A stretch of 64,000 nt of DNA from Paenibacillus dendritiformis (GTDB lineage Bacteria; Bacillota; Bacilli; Paenibacillales; Paenibacillaceae): the NCBI RefSeq assembly GCF_021654795.1, contig NZ_AP025344.1, positions 2,790,501 to 2,854,500 of the forward strand, given 5' to 3'. A model generated the notes under the pieces. It was not told the origin of the DNA, ran no database searches, and saw nothing but the letters and a program-made list of their open reading frames with translations. Below are positions 56,131 to 64,000 of the stretch, in pieces. The position numbers and the translations under genes were made by a program. Numbering within the stretch: position 1 is the stretch's first letter; every line of letters starts with the position of its first letter.

Positions 56131-56304
56131 ATCAAATCCTCCCTTGAACAAAACAGTTGCACAATCCATCTAAGCCGTTAACCAATCCCGAAGTTGTCCA
56201 GTTTTCATCGCTCAGACGCCCTATCATGCTATATTATATTGATAAATAAGGAATAATACGAGCAGCATTTCCCGATCCATAAGGGGATGAACACAAGGAT
56301 GCCT

Positions 56305-57201
56305 TTAGTTCTTCAACGCCAGCATGAAGATCATGCCCAGAATACAGGCGGCGCCGACCCATTGCAACAATCCGAACGGTTCATTCAGCCACAAGACGGT
56401 TGCGAATACAGCCGCCAATGGCTCTAAGCTGCCGAGAAGGCTTGTTTCCTTCGGCAGCAGACTTTGCAAGCTTTCGATATAGAACCAGAACGCAAGCATC
56501 GTACCGCATATAATAACAAAAAGCAGATATCCATACGCTTCGGCCGTTAAGTTGTTGAAGTCCATGCGCCATGGCGGATGGATGAAGCTTAAAGCCACAC
56601 TGCCCAGGATCATCGCCCAGCCGACAATGACAAGGGAATCATATTGCGCGAGTAAAGGAACCGCATATAAAGTATAAAAGGCCAGCGCGATTCCAGATAG
56701 CACACCCCATACGACGGCAGGTGCCGGCACCGACAGCTGAGAGAGTGAACCATTCGTCAACAAAAAGAAGCAGCCTGCCAAAGCGAGAGTAACGGTAAAC
56801 ACATCCTGCCGCGTCAGCACGGATTGTCTGCGAATCAGGGAGTACAGAATGATCATGACCGGCGCTAAATATTGCAACAGCGTGGCAACGGCGGCATTCC
56901 CATGCTGAATGGAGGCCATATAGGTGTATTGAACCGCGAGCATGCCGAATAATCCGAAGATAATGAGCTGACAAGCTGTCTTTCTGTTTTTCCATACCCC
57001 TACAATCTGTGAACGGTCTTTTCGGAAGAATTGAACCGTTAACAGCAGAACGCCAGCAATAAGCAAGCGTGTCGTGACAAGCCAATTGACCTCAATGGCG
57101 AATTGTTGAAATAGCTTTTGGGCGACCGTGCCCCCAATGCCCCATAGAATTGCCCCGGTGATAACTAGAAAAAAACCCATTGTTCTCGTATTTGTCTTCA
57201 T
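56305..57201 (-). CDS. EamA/DMT-family transporter
   Basis: 298 residues with about ten membrane segments arranged as two EamA repeats, from [20 protein letters not shown] to [20 protein letters not shown]. It is a drug/metabolite exporter of unknown substrate. The start ATG 57201 follows GGGTGAGGG; a longer frame to 57291 has no start signal. Divergent to the AraC-type gene at 57309, which is its likely regulator. Confidence 0.88.
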   Translation of the reverse strand: MKTNTRTMGFFLVITGAILWGIGGTVAQKLFQQFAIEVNWLVTTRLLIAGVLLLTVQFFRKDRSQIVGVWKNRKTACQLIIFGLFGMLAVQYTYMASIQHGNAAVATLLQYLAPVMIILYSLIRRQSVLTRQDVFTVTLALAGCFFLLTNGSLSQLSVPAPAVVWGVLSGIALAFYTLYAVPLLAQYDSLVIVGWAMILGSVALSFIHPPWRMDFNNLTAEAYGYLLFVIICGTMLAFWFYIESLQSLLPKETSLLGSLEPLAAVFATVLWLNEPFGLLQWVGAACILGMIFMLALKN

Positions 57202-57308
57202 CGTTGAACCCTCACCCTTAAATCCAATAATAGTGATATAATAAGGAAAAAATCCGGAAATTAATACTTCAATCGAATGAAAAAATATCAATATATTGAG
57301 GCGAGCCT

Positions 57309-58211
57309 GTGCAAATCAAAAATTTCAAGATTGACCATAACTTGAAAGAGCTGACCCGGCACCGCACCGTTGAATTGCCAATGGCCTGTTATAAAACTTC
57401 GATTCAGCAAAATATAAATGGTTATATTCCGCTTCATTGGCATGATGAACTTCAATTTGTGCTGATCCGCAAAGGGGAAGCCGTCTTTCAAATCAATGAA
57501 GAAAAATTAGTGGTTCAAGAAGGAGAGGGGGTATTCATCAACAGCGGCTGTCTTCATATGGCCGAAGATAAAAATCACTCGGGCTGCGTTTATATATGTC
57601 TCAATGTATCTCCGCAATTCGTCTTGCCTCAAGAACTTTATACAAGCTATGTCTATCCCTACATTCAAGCGACGAATTTGCCATACTTGTACTTGCATGC
57701 ATATGAGCCGTGGGGGAAAAACATTTTAGATGCCATCGGCAAAATCCATCAATGGATCGAACAAAAGACGCCTTACTATGAAATCGACATCAACCTGCAG
57801 CTCACGTTCATTTGGAAGAGCCTAATCGAGAATGGATTTCCACTCGAATATGATCAGACGGCCATGGTCAAGAGTGAGCGAATGAAGGAAATGCTACAAT
57901 GGATACATCTCCATTACACGGAGAACATCAGGCTGGAGGACATTGCCAGAGCGGGTCAATTAAGCCGTTCCGAATGCTGCCGGTATTTTAAGCGAATGCT
58001 GAAAACAACGCCGCTTAGCTATGTAATAGACTATAGAATTCAAAAAAGCTTGGTTTTATTGCAGCAAGCAGACGCCAATGTGACAGAGGTCTCTTATCAA
58101 GTCGGATTTAACAGCGCGAGTTATTTCATCGACAAGTTCCGGCAGGCGATGAACATGACGCCGCTGGCCTACAAAAAATCAAATATGAGCCAAGAACAAG
58201 CTGAGCAATGA
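57309..58211 (+). CDS. AraC-family transcriptional regulator
   Basis: 300 residues. An N-terminal cupin-like sensor ([20 protein letters not shown] near residues 41-60) is followed by two C-terminal HTHs: [22 protein letters not shown] near 211 and [22 protein letters not shown] near 259. The GTG start follows GAGGCGAG. Its divergent position suggests that it controls the EamA exporter gene in response to a small molecule. Confidence 0.88.
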   Translation: MQIKNFKIDHNLKELTRHRTVELPMACYKTSIQQNINGYIPLHWHDELQFVLIRKGEAVFQINEEKLVVQEGEGVFINSGCLHMAEDKNHSGCVYICLNVSPQFVLPQELYTSYVYPYIQATNLPYLYLHAYEPWGKNILDAIGKIHQWIEQKTPYYEIDINLQLTFIWKSLIENGFPLEYDQTAMVKSERMKEMLQWIHLHYTENIRLEDIARAGQLSRSECCRYFKRMLKTTPLSYVIDYRIQKSLVLLQQADANVTEVSYQVGFNSASYFIDKFRQAMNMTPLAYKKSNMSQEQAEQ

Positions 58212-58271
58212 AGCATAAGAAATGAACAGGAGCAAACGCTATATTTATAAACACAGGAAAAGGGAGATACG

Positions 58272-59735
58272 ATGACGGAGAAAAAAGCAATTCCGGAAGG
58301 ATGGAATTTCGATAACAGTTATGCCCGACTGCCGCAGCTATTTTTTACGAAGCAAAGCCCCACTCCGGTGCGGTCGCCGAAGCTGGTTGTATTTAACGAA
58401 AAATTGGCGGCATCCCTTGGACTGAATGTCCCGGAGCTGAAGAGCGATGACGGGGCGGCAGTGTTTGCGGGCAACCGGATTCCCGAGGGCGCCGCGCCGC
58501 TTGCCCAGGCCTATGCGGGGCATCAGTTCGGGCATTTTACGATGCTGGGGGACGGACGGGCGATCCTGCTAGGCGAACAGATCACGCCCGCGGAAGAGCG
58601 GATGGACATTCAATTGAAGGGCTCGGGCAGGACGCCATACTCCCGCGGGGGAGATGGCCGCGCGGCGCTGGGGCCCATGCTCCGCGAATATATTATCAGC
58701 GAAGCCATGCATGGGCTTGGCATTCCGACCACCCGCAGCCTGGCGGTCGTGACGACGGGCGAGCCGGTATACCGCGAGACCGGGCTGCCAGGCGCGGTGC
58801 TGACCCGCGTGGCGGCCAGCCATCTTCGCGTCGGCACGTTCGAATACGCTTCGCACTGGGGCAAGGTGGAGGAACTGAGAGCGCTGGCCGATTATGCGTG
58901 GCAGAGACATTTTCCGGAAGCTGACCCGAGCGAGAACCGGTATCGGGCCCTTCTGCGGGAAGTCGGCAAGCGCCAGGCCAAGCTGATAGCCCAATGGATG
59001 CACGCGGGCTTCATTCACGGGGTGATGAACACCGACAATATGGCGATTGGCGGCGAGACCATTGATTACGGGCCTTGCGCCTTCATGGACACCTATGATC
59101 CGGCGACCGTGTTCAGTTCCATTGACGTGCAGGGGCGCTATGCCTATGGCAACCAGCCGTATATCGGCGCATGGAATCTTGCGAGGCTGGCCGAGGCGCT
59201 GCTGCATGAGAAGCAGGAGCAGGCTATCGAGCTGGCCGAGCAGGAGATTGCGGCGTTCACCAAGCTCTATCAACGCCATTGGCTTGCAGGAATGCGGGCG
59301 AAGCTGGGGCTATTCGATGAAGAGGCGGAGGATGAGTCCCTGATCGAAGAGCTTCTTGACCTGATGGAGGAGCATTCGGCCGACTATACGAATACATTCC
59401 GCGCCTTGACTTTTGGTGACACGGAGGAGACGGGCCTGTTCGGAACGGGCGAATATGCGCAGTGGCATGAGCGGTGGCAGGCGCGACGGGGCAGACAGGA
59501 GCAGCCGGAAGCTTCCTCGCGCCAGTTGATGCGAGACAGCAATCCGGCGGTAATCCCGCGCAACCACCGGGTGGAAGAAGCGCTCGAAGCGGCAGTGGAG
59601 CAGGGAGATTACAGCGTAATGGAGCGGCTGCTGGCTGTGCTTGCCAATCCTTACGCTTACTCCCCGGAACAAGAGGAATACGCCGCGCTGCCTGAACCAT
59701 CTGCGTGTCCTTATCGAACCTTTTGCGGAACCTGA
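58272..59735 (+). CDS. selO: Protein adenylyltransferase SelO (YdiU family)
   Basis: 487 residues of a pseudokinase that transfers AMP to protein hydroxyls. The family blocks are present: [20 protein letters not shown] near 77, [20 protein letters not shown] near 114, [11 protein letters not shown] (active-site Asn/Asp) near 250 and DYGPCAF near 268. The C-terminus ends in the typical [12 protein letters not shown]. Complete, with start ATG behind AAAAGGGAGATACG. Confidence 0.92.
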   Translation: MTEKKAIPEGWNFDNSYARLPQLFFTKQSPTPVRSPKLVVFNEKLAASLGLNVPELKSDDGAAVFAGNRIPEGAAPLAQAYAGHQFGHFTMLGDGRAILLGEQITPAEERMDIQLKGSGRTPYSRGGDGRAALGPMLREYIISEAMHGLGIPTTRSLAVVTTGEPVYRETGLPGAVLTRVAASHLRVGTFEYASHWGKVEELRALADYAWQRHFPEADPSENRYRALLREVGKRQAKLIAQWMHAGFIHGVMNTDNMAIGGETIDYGPCAFMDTYDPATVFSSIDVQGRYAYGNQPYIGAWNLARLAEALLHEKQEQAIELAEQEIAAFTKLYQRHWLAGMRAKLGLFDEEAEDESLIEELLDLMEEHSADYTNTFRALTFGDTEETGLFGTGEYAQWHERWQARRGRQEQPEASSRQLMRDSNPAVIPRNHRVEEALEAAVEQGDYSVMERLLAVLANPYAYSPEQEEYAALPEPSACPYRTFCGT

Positions 59736-59836
59736 CCGATTGGTCGGGATGAACCTATCGGGAGGCTGCAGCGGAACGATTGTTCCTGCCGTGCCTCCCC
59801 GATGGTTATCCAGCAGTATAGAACAGGTGATGAATA

Positions 59837-60295
59837 GTGGAAAATTTGCTTTTTTTCGTATGCGCCGTCTCGGTCTTCTTTTGTTTTTTATTGTTTTGCT
59901 TTTATGCCTCCCTCTTGGTGAAGGGCATGTTGAAACGCAATCCGAACAAGAACCACCCAAGACCCAATCGGCGGCGGGAGCGTTATCCGATCAAGCACTT
60001 TTATTTCTTTTCCGCATGCTTTCTCGGCTGTATCCTGCTAATATATCTCAGCCTGCTTGCCTACGGAGCCCCTTGGGGGCTCGGATCGCCGAACGGCTTG
60101 ATTGCAGGGCTCGCCGCCGCTTATCTCGCCTTGTCCGGGCTATACGGACTGAATTATAAGCTGGGGCATATTCTGAAGCCCTTGCCCTTATCGGCCGCGT
60201 TCACTTGGATGCGGCAAGGGGAGAACAGCGCTGCGAGCTTGACGGGTTCTTCCGATTCGGCATGTGACACCGGGAGTGATAGCAACTGCGATTGA
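59837..60295 (+). CDS. Hypothetical membrane protein, 152 residues
   Basis: A GTG start behind AACAGGTGATG. Three hydrophobic segments (residues about 4-27, 54-75 and 84-104) separated by a basic stretch (KRNPNKNHPRPNRRRERYP) predict a small integral membrane protein. The C-terminal tail is Ser/Asp-rich (SSDSACDTGSDSNCD). No family recognised; it starts 101 bp after selO. Confidence 0.6.
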   Translation: MENLLFFVCAVSVFFCFLLFCFYASLLVKGMLKRNPNKNHPRPNRRRERYPIKHFYFFSACFLGCILLIYLSLLAYGAPWGLGSPNGLIAGLAAAYLALSGLYGLNYKLGHILKPLPLSAAFTWMRQGENSAASLTGSSDSACDTGSDSNCD

Positions 60296-60428
60296 GGGCG
60301 GCGGGCTGCCGGATGAGCGGCGCGAACAGAAAGGGCAGACAGCGAGCCGGTCTCACGCCTCCGTAATCAGGCCGCCCAGAGCATGACTCTGAGCAGCGGC
60401 CTCTTTACGAAACATTTTCCATTTAACT

Positions 60429-61949
60429 CTAGCTTCGCAATTCAGGCACAGGGAAGAGCCACTTTCGCAGCCCATTATACCTGTCTTCCGTCGAAGCTGT
60501 CGTCTCGCCCTGTGCGATCGCCCACCCAATATGTCCGTCCGGGCGAACGAGCAGCGCCTCGATGCCCTCCATTCCGGCATCCTCGATTGTGGCGGTGATG
60601 ACGCGGATAGGAGAATCGGCGCATGAATCCGGCCGATCCTGCGGGAGTGAACCGGATTCTGGATGATGAATAAGCACGAACTGTCCGCCATGCATCAGTT
60701 GATAGAGCGTAAGAGGCGCGCCATCTGGCAGGACAAGCCTCAGATTCGGGCAGCGCCGGCCTATCCACGGATTCGTGCCTGTGCCCGGAAGAGGCGAATA
60801 CGCGATTCCGGTCGCTCCGACCTGCTCCGCTATCGACCGATTGGCGTCAGGGAAGGAGAGAAGGCGGGATACCAATTGTCTGAGGGCGGTTCCCGCCTCC
60901 GAGAAGTCCGTCATCAGTTGACCCTGGGCTCTCGTGTCGGCGAGAAGTTGCCGTCCTGCTTCATGTCTCTCGGCATGGTAGCTGCCGAGCAGCCAGTCGG
61001 CCTTCGCTTCATCGCGGAGGGCGGCCGCCAGCTTCCACCCCAGATTGAATGCGTCTTGAAGTCCGACATTCAAGCCTTGCCCTCCAGCCGGGAAATGGAT
61101 ATGGGCCGCATCGCCAGCAAGAAATACCCGGCCAGCCCTGTATACTTCCGCTTGCCGATTGGCATCGCCGTATCGGGACAGCCAGACGGTGGAACGAATG
61201 CGGAGCGTCTTGCCGGTAATCCGCTCGATCCCGCCCTGCAGCTCTTCGAGCGTGACCGGCACATCTGCAGGCAGATGCTGATAGAGCGGGTCGATGATCG
61301 CGAACCGGCAGGTCTCCTTGCCAAGCGGAACCATGAGTAATAATCCATGCTCGTTAAAGATGGATAGAAATGGGTGTTCCGGCGGTTCCTCCGGCACGAT
61401 GTCGCCTAAAATACCCGTCGAAGCCGTGTCGGTCCCCGGGAAGGGAATGCCCGACTGACGACGAACGAAGCTTCGCGCTCCGTCTGCTCCGATCACATAC
61501 CGTGCCTCCAGCAACATGGCTCCATCCCGACTATGCGAGTGAACGTGAACCGCTTGAGCATCCTGTGTGAATCCGGTAACTTCATGCCCCCGCCATATGG
61601 CTGCCCCAAGCTCCCTCGCACGCTGCTCCAATAGCTCCTCCGTAACAAATTGGGGAATCAACAGCGTAAAGGGATAATCCGTCTCCAGCGCATCGAACCG
61701 CAATCGGGTCTCCAGATTGGCATAATGGCCCGTCGGCAGCGTTTGTCCCCGGGCAAGGAAGCGATCCGCGATTCCTCGCATCGCCATCAGCTCCAGAGAG
61801 CGGGGATGAAGGGTAAGGGCCCGTGAATTGCGTACCCGTTCCAATCGGCGCTCGAGGACCAGGGCGTTAACCCCGCGAAGCGCCAGCTCACAGGCCGCCA
61901 TCAGTCCTGCCGGACCGCCTCCGACAATGATAACATCAGCCTTTTTCAT
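60429..61949 (-). CDS. FAD-dependent aromatic monooxygenase (rifampicin-monooxygenase-like)
   Basis: 506 residues of the PheA/TfdB class A flavin hydroxylases. Motifs are the dinucleotide fold VIIVGGGPAGLMAACELALR (residues 6-25), GADGARSFVRR near 155 and the FAD-binding RVFLAGDAAHIHFPAGGQGL near 276, continuing NVGLQDAFNLGWKLA. A thioredoxin-like C-terminal domain follows. ATG 61949 is chosen since the frame upstream to 62072 has no family similarity. It probably hydroxylates an aromatic compound or antibiotic. A strong palindrome is located 45 bp upstream. Confidence 0.9.
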   Translation of the reverse strand: MKKADVIIVGGGPAGLMAACELALRGVNALVLERRLERVRNSRALTLHPRSLELMAMRGIADRFLARGQTLPTGHYANLETRLRFDALETDYPFTLLIPQFVTEELLEQRARELGAAIWRGHEVTGFTQDAQAVHVHSHSRDGAMLLEARYVIGADGARSFVRRQSGIPFPGTDTASTGILGDIVPEEPPEHPFLSIFNEHGLLLMVPLGKETCRFAIIDPLYQHLPADVPVTLEELQGGIERITGKTLRIRSTVWLSRYGDANRQAEVYRAGRVFLAGDAAHIHFPAGGQGLNVGLQDAFNLGWKLAAALRDEAKADWLLGSYHAERHEAGRQLLADTRAQGQLMTDFSEAGTALRQLVSRLLSFPDANRSIAEQVGATGIAYSPLPGTGTNPWIGRRCPNLRLVLPDGAPLTLYQLMHGGQFVLIHHPESGSLPQDRPDSCADSPIRVITATIEDAGMEGIEALLVRPDGHIGWAIAQGETTASTEDRYNGLRKWLFPVPELRS

Positions 61950-61993
61950 ACCAGTCACGCTCCATTCTTTTAGGAAGATGATAATGACAGATA

Positions 61994-62019
61994 AATATTG
62001 TTTCAAATGAAACAATATT
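61994..62019. promoter_or_regulatory. Perfect 12-bp inverted repeat, probable operator of the monooxygenase gene
   Basis: AATATTGTTTCA (61994-62005), centre AA, TGAAACAATATT (62008-62019): a perfect palindrome upstream of the minus-strand monooxygenase gene. TTGTTTCA-N2-TGAAACAA is the format of TetR/MarR-type operators. No regulator gene lies beside it, so the controlling protein is elsewhere. Confidence 0.65.
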
Positions 62020-62454
62020 ATTTTTGCATGTGTTGCTCTGGATGTCAAATGCAGGGAATTTAGTAGCTGCATTATGTGAAGTCTTTCTGTTGTAGTTGGA
62101 AAAATAAAATCCCATCAAATCCATATTTATAGTTTATGTTGAAACTATATTTTCTCGTGAGGTGAATGGTGCAAACAACCCGCCGCTCCGCCAACGGCAT
62201 TTTTAGGGTACAGCACATATTGAAGATGGCTCAACACATAGAATTCAAGAGAAAAATCATGAAAAACGGCTGGCAAACGGCCGCTTTTTCGTTGCATCGC
62301 GTCCACATAGGAAGCCGCTCAAGCCGTACCGTAATCGATTCCCGATTGACCCGTGCGGCGATTGGACAATCAATAATATGATAATCCAATGATGCGGAGA
62401 AGCCCGTCACGTCCGCATAACGGGAAGCGATCCGCAGGAAAGAGGTTCCGATTC
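62020..62454. other. Intergenic region between monooxygenase and ABC transporter genes
   Basis: About 435 bp without a convincing ORF. A weak GC hairpin with a T-run (CGGC 62267-62270, GCCG 62280-62283, then CTTTTTC) could be a minor terminator. No other features were seen. Confidence 0.4.
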
Positions 62455-63969
62455 ATGAGTATCCTATTCGACTTGTTGAGAGAACGGCAAGACCAACTAT
62501 TGAGCGCTCTGCTCACGCATGTTCAGATTTCGTTCGTCGCCCTTTTCATTGCCTGCATGATCGCGGTGCCGCTCGGCATCCAAATTTCGCGCCATCCCCA
62601 AATGGCGGAAGGACTGATTGGCCTCTCCGCAGTGCTGCAGACGATTCCGTCGCTGGCCCTCCTCGGCTTGCTCATTCCGCTCCTCGGCATCGGGACGCTC
62701 CCCGCGATTACCGCATTGGTGGCCTATGCGCTGCTTCCCATCCTGCGGAATACTTACACTGGCATTAAGGAAGTCGACCCTGCCCTCACGGAAGCGGCCC
62801 AAGCGATGGGGATGAGCAATCTGCAGCGCTTGCTCAAGGTCGAGCTGCCGCTGGCGCTCCTGGTCATTATGGCCGGCATTCGTACCGCGATGGTGCTAAT
62901 TGTCGGTACGGCCACGTTGGCGGCTCTGATCGGGGCGGGAGGACTTGGGGACCTCATATTGCTTGGCATCGATCGCAACGATGCGCTGCTTATTGTGCTG
63001 GGAGCCGTTCCGGCCGCGCTGCTGGCCTTGTTCTTTGATGTCCTGCTGCGCAAGCTCGAACGCCTGCCCTTCCACCGGCTGCTGACTGCGTTCGGTATCC
63101 TGGGAGCCGCAGTGTTCCTCCTGATTGTCCTTCCCTTGGCCGCGCGGGATCAGCCGAAGGAGATCGTCATCGCCGGCAAGCTCGGCGCGGAGCCGGAGAT
63201 TCTTATTCACATGTACCAGTTGCTTATCGAACAGAATACCGATCTGAAGGTCGAGCTTAAACCTGGCTTCGGGAAAACCTCATTTGTCTTCCAGGCGTTG
63301 AAATCGGGAAGCGTCGATATTTATCCGGAATTCACGGGAACGGCCATTTCCGAATTTCTGAGAGAGACGGCGGACAGCACTGATGCCGCGCAAGTCTACG
63401 AGCAGGCAAGGAGCGGGCTGAAGGAGCAATTCGATATGGAACTGCTCGAACCGATGCAGTACAACAATACCTATACGCTGGCGGTCCCTGCGGCAGTGGC
63501 GGAGAAATATCATTTGAAGACGATAAGCGATCTGGAGGGCGTACAGCAGAGGATGAAGGCCGGCTTCACGCTGGAATTCGCCGATCGGGAGGACGGCTAC
63601 CGCGGGATTCAGGAGCGGTACGGCATTGCGTTCCCGCAGATGAAGACGATGGAGCCGAAGCTTCGTTATACAGCCATCGAATCAGGGGATATTAATCTGA
63701 TGGATGCGTATTCTACAGATAGCGAGATTAGACAACATCATCTGGTCGTGCTGGAGGATGACAAGCATCTGTTCCCGCCTTATCAGGGCGCGCCGCTTAT
63801 GCGCAGCGATACGGCGAAGCGGTATCCGGAGCTGGCAGAAGCATTGAACCGGCTGGGAGGCCGCATTACGGATGACGAGATGCGGGAGATGAATTACGAG
63901 GTGAACGCAAAGGGCAGAAGCCCCCATGATGTCGCGAAGCGATTTCTGACGGAGGCGGGCCTGCTGTAA
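62455..63969 (+). CDS. Osmoprotectant-type ABC permease fused to substrate-binding domain (OpuC/EgtU-like)
   Basis: 504 residues. Residues 1-215 form a permease with about six membrane segments and the typical EAAQAMGMSNLQRLLKVELPLA loop. Residues about 230-504 form a periplasmic-type binding domain (IVIAGKLGAEPEILIHMYQLL, KSGSVDIYPEFTGTA, GDINLMDAYSTDSEI), the fused architecture of OpuC/BilE/EgtU importers of betaine, carnitine, choline or ergothioneine. ATG 62455 follows AGGAAAGAGG; the longer frame from 62389 has no family match. The ATPase partner is not in the window and could lie just outside the right edge. Confidence 0.9.
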   Translation: MSILFDLLRERQDQLLSALLTHVQISFVALFIACMIAVPLGIQISRHPQMAEGLIGLSAVLQTIPSLALLGLLIPLLGIGTLPAITALVAYALLPILRNTYTGIKEVDPALTEAAQAMGMSNLQRLLKVELPLALLVIMAGIRTAMVLIVGTATLAALIGAGGLGDLILLGIDRNDALLIVLGAVPAALLALFFDVLLRKLERLPFHRLLTAFGILGAAVFLLIVLPLAARDQPKEIVIAGKLGAEPEILIHMYQLLIEQNTDLKVELKPGFGKTSFVFQALKSGSVDIYPEFTGTAISEFLRETADSTDAAQVYEQARSGLKEQFDMELLEPMQYNNTYTLAVPAAVAEKYHLKTISDLEGVQQRMKAGFTLEFADREDGYRGIQERYGIAFPQMKTMEPKLRYTAIESGDINLMDAYSTDSEIRQHHLVVLEDDKHLFPPYQGAPLMRSDTAKRYPELAEALNRLGGRITDDEMREMNYEVNAKGRSPHDVAKRFLTEAGLL

Positions 63970-64000
63970 GGCAGGTTGGATTTATCTTTATTTCGAGATA

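Overview
The window looks like chromosomal DNA of a spore-forming Firmicute, most likely a Paenibacillus relative. The evidence is strong AGGAGG-type ribosome sites, frequent GTG/TTG starts, a YjcZ-type sporulation peptide, a Spo0E-type phosphatase, an RRNPP regulator with its own small peptide gene, and a very large modular NRPS. No rRNA, tRNA or CRISPR array was seen.

Layout. (1) 1-580: the end of a PabC-type lyase gene, probably of a fused PabB-PabC protein. (2) 603-37419: a lipopeptide-type NRPS locus: a loading protein (carboxylate-AMP ligase, ACP, C domain), a Thr-activating module whose following C domain is split between two reading frames, a four-module protein ending in an epimerase, a four-module protein ending in an extra C domain without a thioesterase, a 49-residue ORF, a TetR regulator, an MFS exporter and a type II thioesterase. 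The nine A domains predict an acylated Thr followed by eight residues that look mostly aliphatic, with a D-residue at position 5. Two near-identical 14- and 12-bp palindromes flank the TetR gene and suggest control of regulator and exporter.

(3) 37540-41000: repeat-rich DNA with a 600-bp inverted-repeat element (interrupted by an IS3-family element) and an M48 protease pseudogene. (4) 41208-45493: a large membrane-anchored KAP-type P-loop NTPase and a gene of unknown function. (5) 45606-50570: a HAD phosphatase, a YjcZ-type peptide, a lipoprotein, and several decayed genes including an IS256-family transposase. (6) 50746-53844: an RRNPP-type regulator gene followed by a 35-residue secreted-peptide gene, a Spo0E-type gene, and a second regulator copy from which exactly the HTH has been removed.

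(7) 53984-63969: ordinary accessory genes (alpha/beta hydrolase, EamA transporter with divergent AraC regulator, SelO, FAD monooxygenase, osmoprotectant-type ABC permease/binding-protein fusion), plus a second, intact copy of the 600-bp element. The most unusual signal is in the two repeat regions: three separate insertions (the IS3 element and both copies of the 600-bp element) each carry a 4-bp target duplication that is exactly the 4-nt centre of a CTGCA-N4-TGCAG palindromic repeat unit.
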